Source: Acorus gramineus (taxonomy: Eukaryota > Streptophyta > Magnoliopsida > Acorales > Acoraceae). Taken from it: DNA of 64,000 nucleotides. Where the stretch lies: NCBI GenBank assembly GCA_030737835.1, contig JAUJYN010000029.1, positions 1,002,897-1,066,896 on the forward strand, read 5' to 3'. A model generated the notes under the pieces. The model saw only the letters and a list, made by a program, of their open reading frames with translations. It was not told the DNA's origin and did not search any database. The translations under genes were made by a program, and so were the position numbers. Of this stretch, positions 42,963 to 54,135 are shown piece by piece; within the stretch, counting starts at the first letter, position 1, and the number at the start of each line of letters is the position of its first letter.

Positions 42963-45900
42963 GGGGAGAGACCATACCGTTGGTCGAAGAGACCCGGAAT
43001 TACTGGTCTACATAACACTACTGGATCTTCTACATCGAGATAACTACCCAACGATGTCTTTGAACATCGATACGCAACCGGACCCAACAACTATGGGAAC
43101 GGACGAACAACGAATGGGTCACGCGGCGACGTGTCTTCACCTCATCCTCACCCTCACCCTTTAGAGGTGACGTAAGACTTTTGGAGAGATTAGACTCCTC
43201 TACACCCTTGGTCCACCGGTAGCCCTTTCCCCGGGTAGTCTCTACCTGGTATACTCCCACGATCAGTACGCTTCCAAACGCATCGATAGTACCTACGGAT
43301 GGGAACCCTCTGTCAAGAAAGCTTTTCAAATTCCACGGAGTTCCTACACGGATCCAACGAAGGGGAGAACGATTCCACGCTCGCAATATCATTCGCTAGC
43401 CCTCTTCCGGGAAGCCTCTACCTGGTATACCCCCATGATTAGTACATCTTGCCGCATGCATCGATAGTAACTATAGGTGGGGGCCCTCTGTCAGGACAAC
43501 TACAACCCGGGCCGCTTCAACACGGACGACATTGGGAGGAAACACTCCATGTTCACAAAGCGAACCGAATGGAAAAACAACTACTCTCGATAATAACATA
43601 TCGATGATATCAAATACTATTGTACTCCCACACGGTTACGTCGCTTGGACACAAGGGGGGGTTGCCTCTGCTCTCACGTAGAAATAATCCCAAGGCACAT
43701 AACCCAACAGGCGGTTCATATACACGCCTAGCACGGGTAGGCCTAGCTTAATGCCACAACTACCGGCTTAACAAAATCGATAAGATAATGAATTCTCCTG
43801 AATTCCAAACGAGTGCATCGCTCGGATGCACGGGGGCGATTACATCGCTAGCGCTCTAACTAATAAGGTACAACCCGACAACGGGTCATACCCACGCCTA
43901 TTTCAGATAGGCCTAATCAGTTTTAACATGCGCATATATATCTAGGAGAATTATATCTTAGTTATGTACATGAACTACATGCACGATAACTTATCAAAAA
44001 TTATAGGGATACTCCCTAACATGGATTTACATCATAAACAACAAATCATACAACATGCATACATGGCCATTACTTAAGCATGCGTTGGATATCACCAACT
44101 TTAAAGGGAAGGGTCAAGCGCGATCTCGTGCACTAATAGGTGCATGCCAATATTCCAAACGAACCCGAGTCGAGGTAATAAATCACCTCTACTTACTCAG
44201 TTCATGCAGAGGGAGAGGGCGAGAGAGAGATCATCATCTCTTGAAGTTGGTCATAGCTTTGCCCCATTAGCATGGGCGCAACAACTACACCACGCCCTCG
44301 AGTCTTATCGCAAGGGAATATTAGGCAGGTGCCCATTATTAACCCAGACTTAATCATGCTGGATATTCCAATTAATATGGTGGGAGTAGTATTACAATAC
44401 TACCTAAGGCATGCCTATTCTATACATCCATACACATTACAGAAAAACATGCCCATACTAGAGGGGCGCATGCGATACAGTCATTCATACATGGATACAA
44501 TACATGCAATATAAGCCTAGCATGCAAGATATCTAACATATTATAGTTTAAGCATGGCCATACTACTTATCTACACAAGTAGTATAGCTAGGGTGCCCCA
44601 TCGATGCGTGACGCACGACTATGCGCGTCGAGCGCATCTCGAGGGGTTGGATCAAACCACTCACCGCAACCCGGGACCTCACGCATCCCATCCGACGAGA
44701 TCTGCAAGGTAAGGGCATCAAATTTGGTGAGTAACATCACATTATAACACTTAGAAATTACAAGAAATGCCCAAGACTTAGACATGCACGCATACGGGCT
44801 CGCACGCATGCGAGCACGCGCGTACGCACGCATGCCCGAGTGCCCCAGCACCTACCCGAGCCCCTGGGCAGCCCCGCGCATGCCCTTGCACACGCACGCA
44901 CACGCGCGCGCGCACTGGCACCCTACCGCATGCCCAAGCGTGCCCAAACAACCTGCCCCGCGAGCGCGCATGCTCGCGCGTGCCCTTTCGCACTCACGCG
45001 CACGACCTGCGTGCACCCGCGCGCCCTCGCGCCCGCCTGTGCCTCTCTGCGCGCGCGTCTATGCACGCGGACAGACCCGCGTGCGCGCCCAATACTCCCC
45101 AACCCTCCCCCTCTGCCCCTACATGCACCCAACTCAAAACACCTCACATGCATGCCCTCCCAACCAGCCTAACATGCAAATAAACCAATAAAGAAGAGGG
45201 AAAACTCACCAAAAGGGAGGGGGAGGGAAGGGGGAGATGTAGGGGTTCGCAAGCGCACCATTGACCACCTCGACCGCCACCACCACTTCCACCACCTCCA
45301 TCTTTGCTTCTCTTCTTCACGGATGAACCAAAGGGGAAGAGAAAGAAAATAAGGGGATCCACCATGGGAGGAAGAGAAGGAGGAGAAACAATCAACAATA
45401 CAATGCATGCACACACACTCACCTAGTCCTGCACTTGCACTTCCTCTTCTTGCTCCATCTTCTTCTCCTTGGCATTTCATCAAACACATGGGGGATGTGT
45501 GAAAGAGAGAAAGAGAGCCAAAGAGAGGGAGACGTAGGGAGTGGGAGAGAGAGAGAGAGAGATTTTTCTCACTTGGGGGGGGGGTGAGTGTAATGGAAAA
45601 AGGGGGGGGGTAAACCTAACCTAAACTCACCCACTAACACACTAACTAACCAAGTGGTTGCTTCACCGCTAAGCAAAGGGGGGTAAGGTTACCCAAGGTC
45701 ACCACATCCTCAAAATATCTCACACTATTCGACTAATCAAACCAGGAGCTCTCAAAACCCAAATACAGTTCGGAACTGCATATTTTTCAAAACATTACCG
45801 GAATTCGATGAAATTTTTTAGGGTAGTACGAAACAGTATCAGGACCCATAATATGCAGTTAGATTTCCAATCAAAGTACTCTAATTCCACAGGTGGCTAA

Positions 45901-46004
45901 AAGCCAAAATTTTAGCAACTCCGATCGAAAAACAAAAAGGCCCTAAATGACCCAGATGTGACCAAGGCTTAACCGAAATGGCTCCAAATGAAACAGGCAT
46001 AACA
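42963..46004 (-). repeat. N 5' LTR, right part
   Basis: Continues from 33255. GAATTC dyad 43790-43805, stem-loop 44603-44638 (GATGCG/CGCATC outer, GACGC/GCGTC inner), exon-like block near 44664-44700, CpG tract 44785-45090, donor GTGAGT near 45205, U3 ending in the complement of TGTTATGCCTGTTTCATTTG at 46004. Confidence 0.85.
44785..45090. repeat. CpG/CpA-rich tract in N 5' LTR
   Basis: About 305 bases, partner of 24845-25110; same place between donor and acceptor. Confidence 0.7.
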
Positions 46005-49000
46005 TGACCCTTCCTTTTTAAGTTGGTGATATCCAACGCATGCTTAAGTTGTTGTGCCTGTGTCATTTTGAGCGCTCTGTTGGAAAATTTGGGCTACATA
46101 ATTTTTTTTTTTCTAAGTTATGTATTCCTAATTTGGTATTTGGATTTGATTTTGTTAAAATCCAAGATGAAGAGGTTTAAATATGAGTTTACTATGAGAT
46201 GTCCAGTTTTGAGTTAGCTTTCGTACAGAAGTGGAATTAGACCAACTGGATTCTTGTAGTAAAAGTTATGGGTATTTTTCCAAGTATACCCCGGGGATGG
46301 AAATTCTGGCAGCAGCCCTGTTCTATGTTTAGCTCTAATTTTGGAATAGCTAGAGGGATTATTTGATCTTTAAATGAACATGAAAGTTGTAGATAATCTT
46401 CTTGGCTTTCCAACGGACTTGGAATTGAGCAATTCGGAGCTATATCGAGGAAGTTATGGCTGTTCCAGTGAAGCATGCGCAGAATTTCCGGTGAAAGGGC
46501 GACTTAGTCATTTCTCCTTAAGATATTTGTTGATAAATATCTCTCTCTCTCTCTCCCCTCCCAAAACCCACGACAAGCACTTTTTTCTCTCCTTCTCTCT
46601 TTTCAAACCGACGGCATGGTCTCTAGACCAGTAAATCCAGGTCTCTTCGACCGACGGTATGGTCCCTCCCCATAAGTCCCAAAAGACTCCCATCGGGAGT
46701 GAGGGTAGGGGTGTGGTTGGTCGCGCCGCCGCGTGACCCTGTGATCCTTGGGTTTCTACCCTTTTTTTTTCTTGAAAAAGGGAGCTGATTTATGTATTGA
46801 TCTGTAGAATGGTGGTTGGTTTCCAGCCACTCACTGAGCTTGTAGCTCACCCCTCGCATACTGTTTCTTTTCAGGGGCAGTGTGGGCGTGGAGCTGGAGC
46901 TTTCTGTGGCGTGGTCTTGTGGGTGTGGAGCGTTCTTCCAGCGGGTGGCGAGTGCGAGGCTGTCAGCATTCCTAGAGTCATTTTATGCTTTGTAAATCAT
47001 GCATGTGGCACAGGTTGTATTTTCTTTGGTCTAGACTTGGCTTCAACCGGACATTGATTATGTATTCGGGTCTGTAATAATGTTTTTGATTTACAGACAT
47101 TGTTATATATTATGCTTCCGCTTTTCAGTCAGTTATCTTTATCTTGCTTTGTCGCCTTGTGTATTGTTGTTGGTGTCCTTATTGACCTCAGGTATTGATA
47201 GCTGATATTATATTTTATTATTGCCACGTCTCGGGGACGCCTGGGGCGTGACATAAGTTATGCCTTGTGTGCTTATATGATTAATGTTCACGTATGCATG
47301 TTTAAGTGGACCATACCATGTATGCATGTCGTATGATTTGTTGTTTATGATGTAAATTCATGTTAGGGGTTACCCTTATAGTCAATTATTAGATGATTGT
47401 GTATATGGTTCATGCACATAGCTATGATATGATTTTCCTGTTATATATATGCACATGTTAAAACTAATTAGGCCTATCTGAAATAGGCATGGGTACGACT
47501 CGCTGTCGGGATGTACCTCATTAGTTAGTGTGCGAGCAATGTAATCGCCCTTGCATCCGTGTGATGCACTTGAATGTAGTTCAGGAGAATTCATTTTTTT
47601 ATCGGTTTTGTTAAACCGGTAGCTTTGGCATTAAGTTAGGCCTACCCGTGCTAGGCGCGTATATGAACCGCCTGTTGGGTTATATGTTTTGGGCTTATTT
47701 CTGCATGAGGGCAGAGGTAACCCCTCGCGTCTGAGCGATGCACTCGTGTGGGAGTCCAATAGTATTTGTTATCATCGATATGTTATTATCGAGCGTAGTT
47801 GACTTTCCCATAGGGTTTGCTTTGCGAAAGTGGGGTGCTTCCTCCCGACATCGTCGTGCGTCGAACACCCCAGTGTCGAAGCTGTCCTGTTTGGGTGCCA
47901 CCACTTGTAAGTGCTACTGATGCGTATCGCGGTACGCATCTGGCTGATGTACCGATCATGGAAGGCCGACAGGTAGAGGCTACACGGGAGAGGTCTACCA
48001 GATGATTTTTGAAAGCGTGGAATCGTTCTCCCCGTTTTTGGATCCGTGTTAACGCTACCCGACGTTAAAGCTGTCTTGACAGAGGGCTTCCACCTGTAGG
48101 TACTACCGATGCGTTCGGCAGATGTACTGATCATGGGAGTATACCAGGTAGAGGATACCCGGGAGAGGGCTACCGGATGACAAAGGGTGTAGAACCAAAG
48201 GTTTTCTTCCAACAGTCCTGTGTCACCCTTAAGGGTGAGGGTGAGGATGAAGTGATGTCACGTCGCCACGTGACCCATTCATTTTTCATCCGTTCTCATA
48301 GTTGTTGGGTCCGGTTATGTATCGATGTTCAGAGACATCGTTGGGCAGTTATCGCGATATAGATGATCCAGTAGTGTTGTGTAGACCAGTAATTCCACGT
48401 CTCTTCGACCAATGGTATGGTCTCTCCCCAGAAGTCCCAAGAGTCTTCCTCCGGGAGTGAGGGTGAGGGTGAGGTTGGTCAAGCCGCCGCGTGACCTTGT
48501 TATCCATTGGGTTTCCACCCATGTTTTTCCTTGAAAAGAAATTGTTTTAGTATTGAACTGTTGTATTGGTGATTGGTTTCAAGCCACTCGCTGAGCTTGT
48601 AGATCACCCCTCGCATACTGTTTCTTTTCAGGGGTAGTGTTGGGCATTGAGCTGGAGCTTCCCTGTGGCGTGGTCTTATGTGCGTGGAGCGTTCTGTCTG
48701 GCGGGTGGCGAGTGCGAGGCTGTAAGCAGTGCTAGAGTCATTATTTATGTATTGTAAATCGTGCATGTGGCACAGGGTGTATTTTATTTGGACTAGACTT
48801 GGCTCTCACAGGACATTGATTGTATATTCAAGTCTGTAATGATATTTTTGGTTTACAGACTTACTGATATTTTATGCTTCCTCCTTTTCAATTGAGTTAT
48901 CAGTTATCATTGCTTTGTCAGCTTGTGTGTTATTTATTGGAATCATTGTTGACCTCTTGTACTTGATATCTGATACTATATATATTGCCACGTCTAGGGG

Positions 49001-49021
49001 ACTGCCGCCCTGGGTGTGACA
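46005..49021 (+). mobile_element. LTR remnant W (G2 class), lacking its 5' half, split by X
   Basis: 46005-46049 starts in mid-LTR (TGACCCTTCC..TTGGTGATATCCAACGC, as at 17160 and 30277). 47259-49021 continues to the proper LTR end TGGGTGTGACA. It contains GGGTGAGGGTGAGG runs and the TTTCTTTTCAG acceptor near 48630. It ends inside T pol, interrupting the second RNase H domain. Its 5' half is not found in the window. Confidence 0.8.
46050..47253 (+). mobile_element. Short solo LTR X (G3 class), TSD TAAGT
   Basis: TAAGT at 46045-46049 and 47254-47258 flanks TGTTGTGCC..CTGGGGCGTGACA. At 1204 bp it lacks about 2.3 kb: near 46600 it jumps from the pyrimidine-rich exon-1 zone to ACCGACGGCATGGTC of the second intron. 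Its end (GGGGACGCCTGGGGCG) lacks the GCCGCC bases found elsewhere. M (54136) has the same deletion. Confidence 0.9.
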
Positions 49022-50610
49022 TTGACCCCAGAGCTAGAGCTGTCTTCAAACCTGCTATCAGAGCTTCATATTTGGTAATATTGTTGGTGGCGTTGAATGT
49101 GAGCTAAAACGCCCGTGGGATAATGACGCCTTCGGGGGAGATTAGTGTTATTCCTATCCCTCTCCCTTGTTGAATAATTGCTCCGTCGAAGTACAGTGTC
49201 CATGTCTTCCTATCTTTTTTTCGATGAGTGCAAATATTTCTTCATCTGGGAAGTCGGTCCTCATTGGTTCGTAATCAGGGAGAGGGAGCTCAGCGAGATG
49301 GTCAGCAATGGCTTGTCCTTTAACGGACTTCTGAGTGGAGAAAGGGATGTCAAACTCATTTAACTGGACTTCCCATTGGGCCAAGCGACCAGTTAATACA
49401 GCTTTCTCGAATAGGAACCTTACTGGGTCTATTTTGGCAAAGTACTTGACTTTGTGGGCAAGATAATAATGGCGTAAGTTCTGGGAAGCCCATACTTAAG
49501 CTAAGCAAGTCTTTTCTATGGGAGGGTAGGCTTGTTCATACTCAATTAATGTCTTACTTAGATAGTAAACAACCTTTTCTTTCCTTCTCGTGCCATCGTG
49601 TTGTGCAAGTACAGCACCAATGGCCTCCTTGGTTGCCGCTACATAAAGAAGTAGGGTTCATCCGGGTACCGGGGATGAGAGGACTGGGGGATTAAAAAGG
49701 TATTTCTTTAAGCTATTGAAGGCCTTTTGGCATTCGCTATCCCAAATAAACTTAACTCCCCCCTTTTAGTAGTTTGTAAAAGGGACGACATCGTTCGGCA
49801 TGTTGTGAGATGAATATCTTGATGAATTGCAGCAGACCGATGAGTCCTCTTAATTCCTTTAAGTTCTTGGGGGCATTTGGGCAATGGCCGTTGCTTTAGT
49901 TGGATCAACTTCAATCCCCCTTTCGCTTACCATGAACCCCAAGAGCTTCCTAGAAGAGACACCGAAGCGACATTTCTTTGGGTTCATCTAAAGTGAAAAT
50001 TCCCTGCAACTTTGTAGTACTTGCTTGAGTATATCTACATGTCCTATTTGAGTCGTATATTTAACTAGGATGTCATCTACGTAAACCTCTACCAGCTTAT
50101 GCATCATATCATGAAATATTGAAGTCATCGCTCTTTGATATTTTGCACCAACATTTTTAAGTTTGAAAGGCATTACTACATAGCAGTAGGTCCCCTAGGG
50201 TGTGGTGAAGGAAGTTTTTTCCTGGTCATCTTCTGCCAACCGAATCTAGTTGTATCCAGAAAAGCCGTCCATAAAAGAGAGCATTTCATATCCTGCCGTG
50301 TTATCCACAAGGAGATCAATATGCGGGAGTGGGAAATCATCCTTCGGGCACGCTCGATTGAGGTCCCTGAAGTCAATGCACACTCGGATCTTGACGTCTT
50401 TTTTGGATACCGGAACAATATTAGCTACCCATTTCGGGTATAAGACTACCCGGATAAATTTAGCCTGGTGGAGTTTGTCCACCTCATCTTTAATTTTTAA
50501 AGCCACCTCCGAATGAAGGCACCTCAGCTTTTGCTTTACTGGTTTTGTGTTAGGCTCTAAAATTAATCGGTGCTCAACCGAAGAGGTATCGAGTCCAGGC
50601 ATGTCTTTGT
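49022..50610 (-). pseudogene. pol: Tat/Ogre-like element T: RT, RNase H and start of second RNase H
   Basis: From 50602 in element sense: RVCIDFRDLNRACPKDDFPL, FMDGFSGYN, then MPFKLKNVGAKYQRAM and the catalytic YVDDILVK (RT palm). The thumb region is broken by frameshifts. The first RNase H ends in the Tat-typical VKGQAIADHLAELP, followed by a linker (TDFPDEEI). A second, archaeal-type RNase H domain then begins: TLYFDGAIIQQGRGIGI and NATNNITKYEALIAGL. That domain is characteristic of the Tat lineage. It is cut by W at 49021, and the integrase is absent from the window. Stops and frameshifts occur throughout. Confidence 0.85.
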
Positions 50611-51327
50611 AAGACCAGGCGAAGGCGTCAATATACTCAAGTAGTATTTTAACTAGTCTTTCTTTTTCATCGGGCTTCAGCTCCGCACTAATTAGAATGA
50701 CCTTGGGGTTAGCTTCAGTTCTCCAGGTTAAGTTCTTCTACCTTCTCGTCTGCTTCTTCTATCCTCTCAATAAACCTCTAGAGGCCCCGCTCAAATTCTT
50801 CAGAGATGTGTTCTTCTTCTTTGTTGTCTTCATCGCAAATTTCAGAAACTCCCAAACCGTCATCTAAGTTTTCTATATTATCTAGGTCTGATTCTTCTAT
50901 AACTGTTATAGACTCAAATTTTTCTAGGCCAAAAAAGGTCCCACTATGTCCTTTTATGTGGTTAATGATATGGTCAGGTATCTGACTTCTAGAGGGCTTG
51001 ACTGTTTTAAGTGGGGTACTGGGGCTGGAATGTTTAGTTTGGCTGGCTAGATGTCGCAAGTTATTTAGAAGATCAAAGTCAGTACTGAAGGGGTGCCATG
51101 CTAGGGTGAAGTCATCTTTGTCAAATAAGGACCCTAAGGTTTTAGTTTCCATTTTTGTTTTTGTTTTTTTTTGAAAGGAAAAGACAACTAATATTTACAA
51201 CTTACTGGATTAATTTAGGTGCTTCAACCGACCTTCTTCCAACAGCTGGCACTCCTTTGTTGCAATGCTTGCACACTGTGAGGAAAGAGCGCTTGGTCAG
51301 CTTGAGTTTCACTGACTGGTGGTGTGT
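50611..51327 (-). pseudogene. T element: protease-RT linker region
   Basis: Acidic, Ser/Glu-rich stretch (for example LDNIENLDDGLGVSEICDED) between protease and RT, as usual in Tat/Ogre elements, with breaks near 51152-51327. No catalytic motif. Assigned by position only. Confidence 0.55.
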
Positions 51328-53732
51328 CTAAGAGTTTATCGGGGTGTGGAAATAACCAGTTAAGGGAGCCCGAGAGATAGTCCGGCTCTCTTTCCGGATA
51401 GAGGTTAAGGGACGAGGATACGTGGCTTCTTCAACCAGCTCTGCGGTTGTTACCTTTATGAAGTGTTCATATAGTCCCCAATTACATTTCCCTTTTAAAT
51501 CAATGTGTTTGTTAGATGAGCCAAGGCCCTTCTTATCTAGCCAGGCTGGGAGTTTGATGGGCTCTAGGATCCCACCTTTTAGCCCTAATGTTTTTCCCGG
51601 GATCTGACCCATGGCTTTCATCATGTGCCAACCTGGGTTTTTAGGCTTAGGGTGATTTTCCTTTACAGCACTGGTGAGGGTGTCTTGAGGGTTCAGCCAA
51701 TTGGCTGGGAAGTCTAGGATGTGAATGGTGGCTTCTTTTGGCTTTAAGTCAATGATCTCTATGGCGATAGTCTCGCTACTGGTGGACCCTGATTTGGGTT
51801 CTTTGACCACATACCCCCGTATTTTGATTATTTGATTTCCCAAGGGGAATTTCAAACACCGGTGCAGGGGAGAAGAGACCCCTTTAATTGAGGCTAACCA
51901 TTTACGTCCTAGGATCATGTTATAGTCAGAGTCCATTTCTAAAACATATGCTTCGACAATTGTTTCTAAGGACCCTATTTTTAATGGGAAGTCTTTAAAA
52001 CCAAGAACTGGGAGAGCCGTCTTGTCATAGGCGAATATCCGAGTATCTGTTTCCAGGAGCGTGGTGATATGTCCGCCAATGTGTTCAAAGGTGCGTAGTG
52101 ACATGAGGTTTACTCCTGCACCGGTATCGACCAGTACTTTATCTATGGGATACCCGTCGATATCAACTGTGATGCATAGGGTTGAGGTGTTGATAAGTTT
52201 ATCGCGGACATCTTGTTTGGGCCTAAATGTTATCATAGGCCCCAATCCCGGAGAAGCCAAGGCTACTGGCATGTTTAAGGTGGAGATTTGAGGGTCAACT
52301 TGGACTCTTTCTAAAAACATTCTTAGGGCCTGTTGGTGGTGTTCCGAGGTTTCGATTAACTCTACGATAGAGATTTTCGTGGGGATTCTTCGGACCTATT
52401 CAATCCTATCCCCGACACTTGCTTCCTCGATTTCTGTTTCGGGTATGGGATGCCTATGGGTGGGGACAGCATTAAAGATTCTTCCGACTCTAGTTGTATG
52501 ATGGTTTAGGGTATCAACTGTGGTTCGGAGAAATTGGTTTTTTAATAGGCTTAGGTTTTTGTTAACTGGCAGGATGGGGCTAAGCCTAGGGGATGGTCTT
52601 ATATGAGAGGGGAGGGACTTTATGGGGCTTGGGAGGATGGGGGAAGGTGCTGGAAGAATTAGGCCACCCGGAATGATCCTGGGCAGTTCTTCGTGGTTTG
52701 TGGCCCCTATGGTGTAGATGCTTTCGAAACTCAGGCTTTCTGGTTCTTCTATGAAGGCTTGCATGGTTGGTCTTGGGTCTTTGATTACAGGATTGGGACA
52801 TGCTAGGGTTTGGTTTTGTTTGGGTAAAGAATTCAAGTGGGTCCCTGGTGGTTTCGTAGTTGGGCTATTTTTGAGTCCCCTGATGGTGGCCCAATCCAGG
52901 CGTCTCTCTTCATCGAGGTCATAAACAATGTCTCTGAATAAAAAGCATTGTTCAATGGTGTGACCATGATGTTGATGGTATGGGCAGTAACGAGCAATAT
53001 CGGCACCAAGAGGAGAAGGTCTGGCTATGGGCAAAGAAATACTATTGGTCTTTACCAAGGCCCTAAAGATGTTTGCTAGGGTTCCTGGGAGCGGTGGATA
53101 ACAATCCCTTCTATTTAACCATCTTGGGCTATAGGAGGTTGGAGGGGAGACTTCATTGTAGGAGCTTTGTGGCGGCCATCTAGGGGTTAGGTTTTGCGCT
53201 TTTGGGGAAGCCGAATAAGAAGAGGGAGTCCTAGTTTGGCTTTGGCTTTGAATTATGGGGCTCTCGACTGGAGGACTTCGGGTTACTGGGTTTTGTTGTA
53301 TCGACATGGGGGTGGGTACTGATCGAGGAATGAAGTTTTGATTGGCTTGCCGAGGTGGCACATATCTGGATGGACCTAGTGTATACTGTCTCGGAGCAGG
53401 TCCTTGATCAGGAACTCGCGCTCTGTTCGGTTAGAGTGCCAAAATTTTTGTTATCCCCTCTACCGTGGGAGTGTGCGCCTTTCTCAGCGGTTGTCCAACC
53501 CTATGGCTGATAGGTGGGGACTGGGTTTGGACTGCTGGGGCTGCACAACGGGAAATCCTGTTGTGGCGGTCAATGAGAAGCTGGTACGTGGTATAGTCTC
53601 CGTACGAAAGACTCGTACGGAGCTCTAGACTCATACTTTGCAACATCATGTCAATTTCTTGACATTCCGTTAATTGCAGGCCAGTTCGGTGGGTGAGGGT
53701 GCGCCACCTGGACACGTACTGCTCAAATTCCT
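51328..53732 (-). pseudogene. gag-pro: T element: gag (middle and C-terminal) and aspartic protease
   Basis: One frame runs from 53732 to 51328, with a TAA at 53431-53433 and a TAG at 52396-52398. Gag: EEFEQYVSRWRTLTHRTGL, then a Pro/Ser-rich region and a CHHC-type knuckle CPYHQHHGHTIEQC with FLFRDIVYDL after it, typical of Tat/Ogre gag. Protease: VLVDTGAGVNLMSLRTF with the MILGRKWL motif later on. Base composition is clearly less GC-rich than in the Del-like gag. At 53732 the frame is cut by M, and about 150 residues of gag are missing between here and 57859. Confidence 0.82.
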
Positions 53733-53733
53733 C

Positions 53734-54135
53734 TTAATGAGCAATACGCCACATCCTCAACACTTTACACAAGCGCCGCACGTGAACTCCACGGTTACCA
53801 GCGATACCGATACACGGGAAAGAGCTCCATCATCGAGACGCAATCCATACCTTCGAAATTGCAACCAATTCATCACTATCACACTACTGGGCATAAATCT
53901 CCTACCCAAACCTGAATCCCGCACAAGAGATCTAACAACTGACCCTAACCAGTCGACCCAGTCGACAACTTAAGGGTGGGTCCAGGGGTCACGTCCACGT
54001 CAACGGATGCGAGGAGGCATGTCAGCAACCTAAGATAACTTCTAAAACAAAAGTACTCGGATGACAATCCTATGACTCATCATCTATACGACTAGACTTA
54101 GGCTCTGACAGGACCAGGCTCTGATACCAACTTTT
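53734..54135 (-). pseudogene. gag: Start of element M internal region; empty site for S1
   Basis: Nearly the same sequence as 32175-32563. PBS 54118-54129, gag ATG at 54020 followed by MPPRIR and TGA. At 53735-53756 it reads TTAATGAGCAATACGCC-ACATC without an LTR, the uninterrupted form of the S1 target. M ends abruptly in T gag, so its pol and 3' LTR are deleted. Confidence 0.8.

Larger units (their letters stand above)
19452..46004 (-). mobile_element. Element N (G2 class), minus strand, heavily nested
   Basis: 3' LTR: 19452-19655 plus 22464-26013. Internal part: 26014-28369 plus 32175-32563. 5' LTR: 32564-33255 plus 42963-46004. Three later insertions split it: solo LTR LT, solo LTR S1 and element P. 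The two outer flanks do not match (GTACG before 19452, TGACC after 46004), and they belong to different sequences (plant-mobile-domain exon and LTR remnant W). N as it stands is therefore probably a recombinant of two insertions. Confidence 0.75.
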
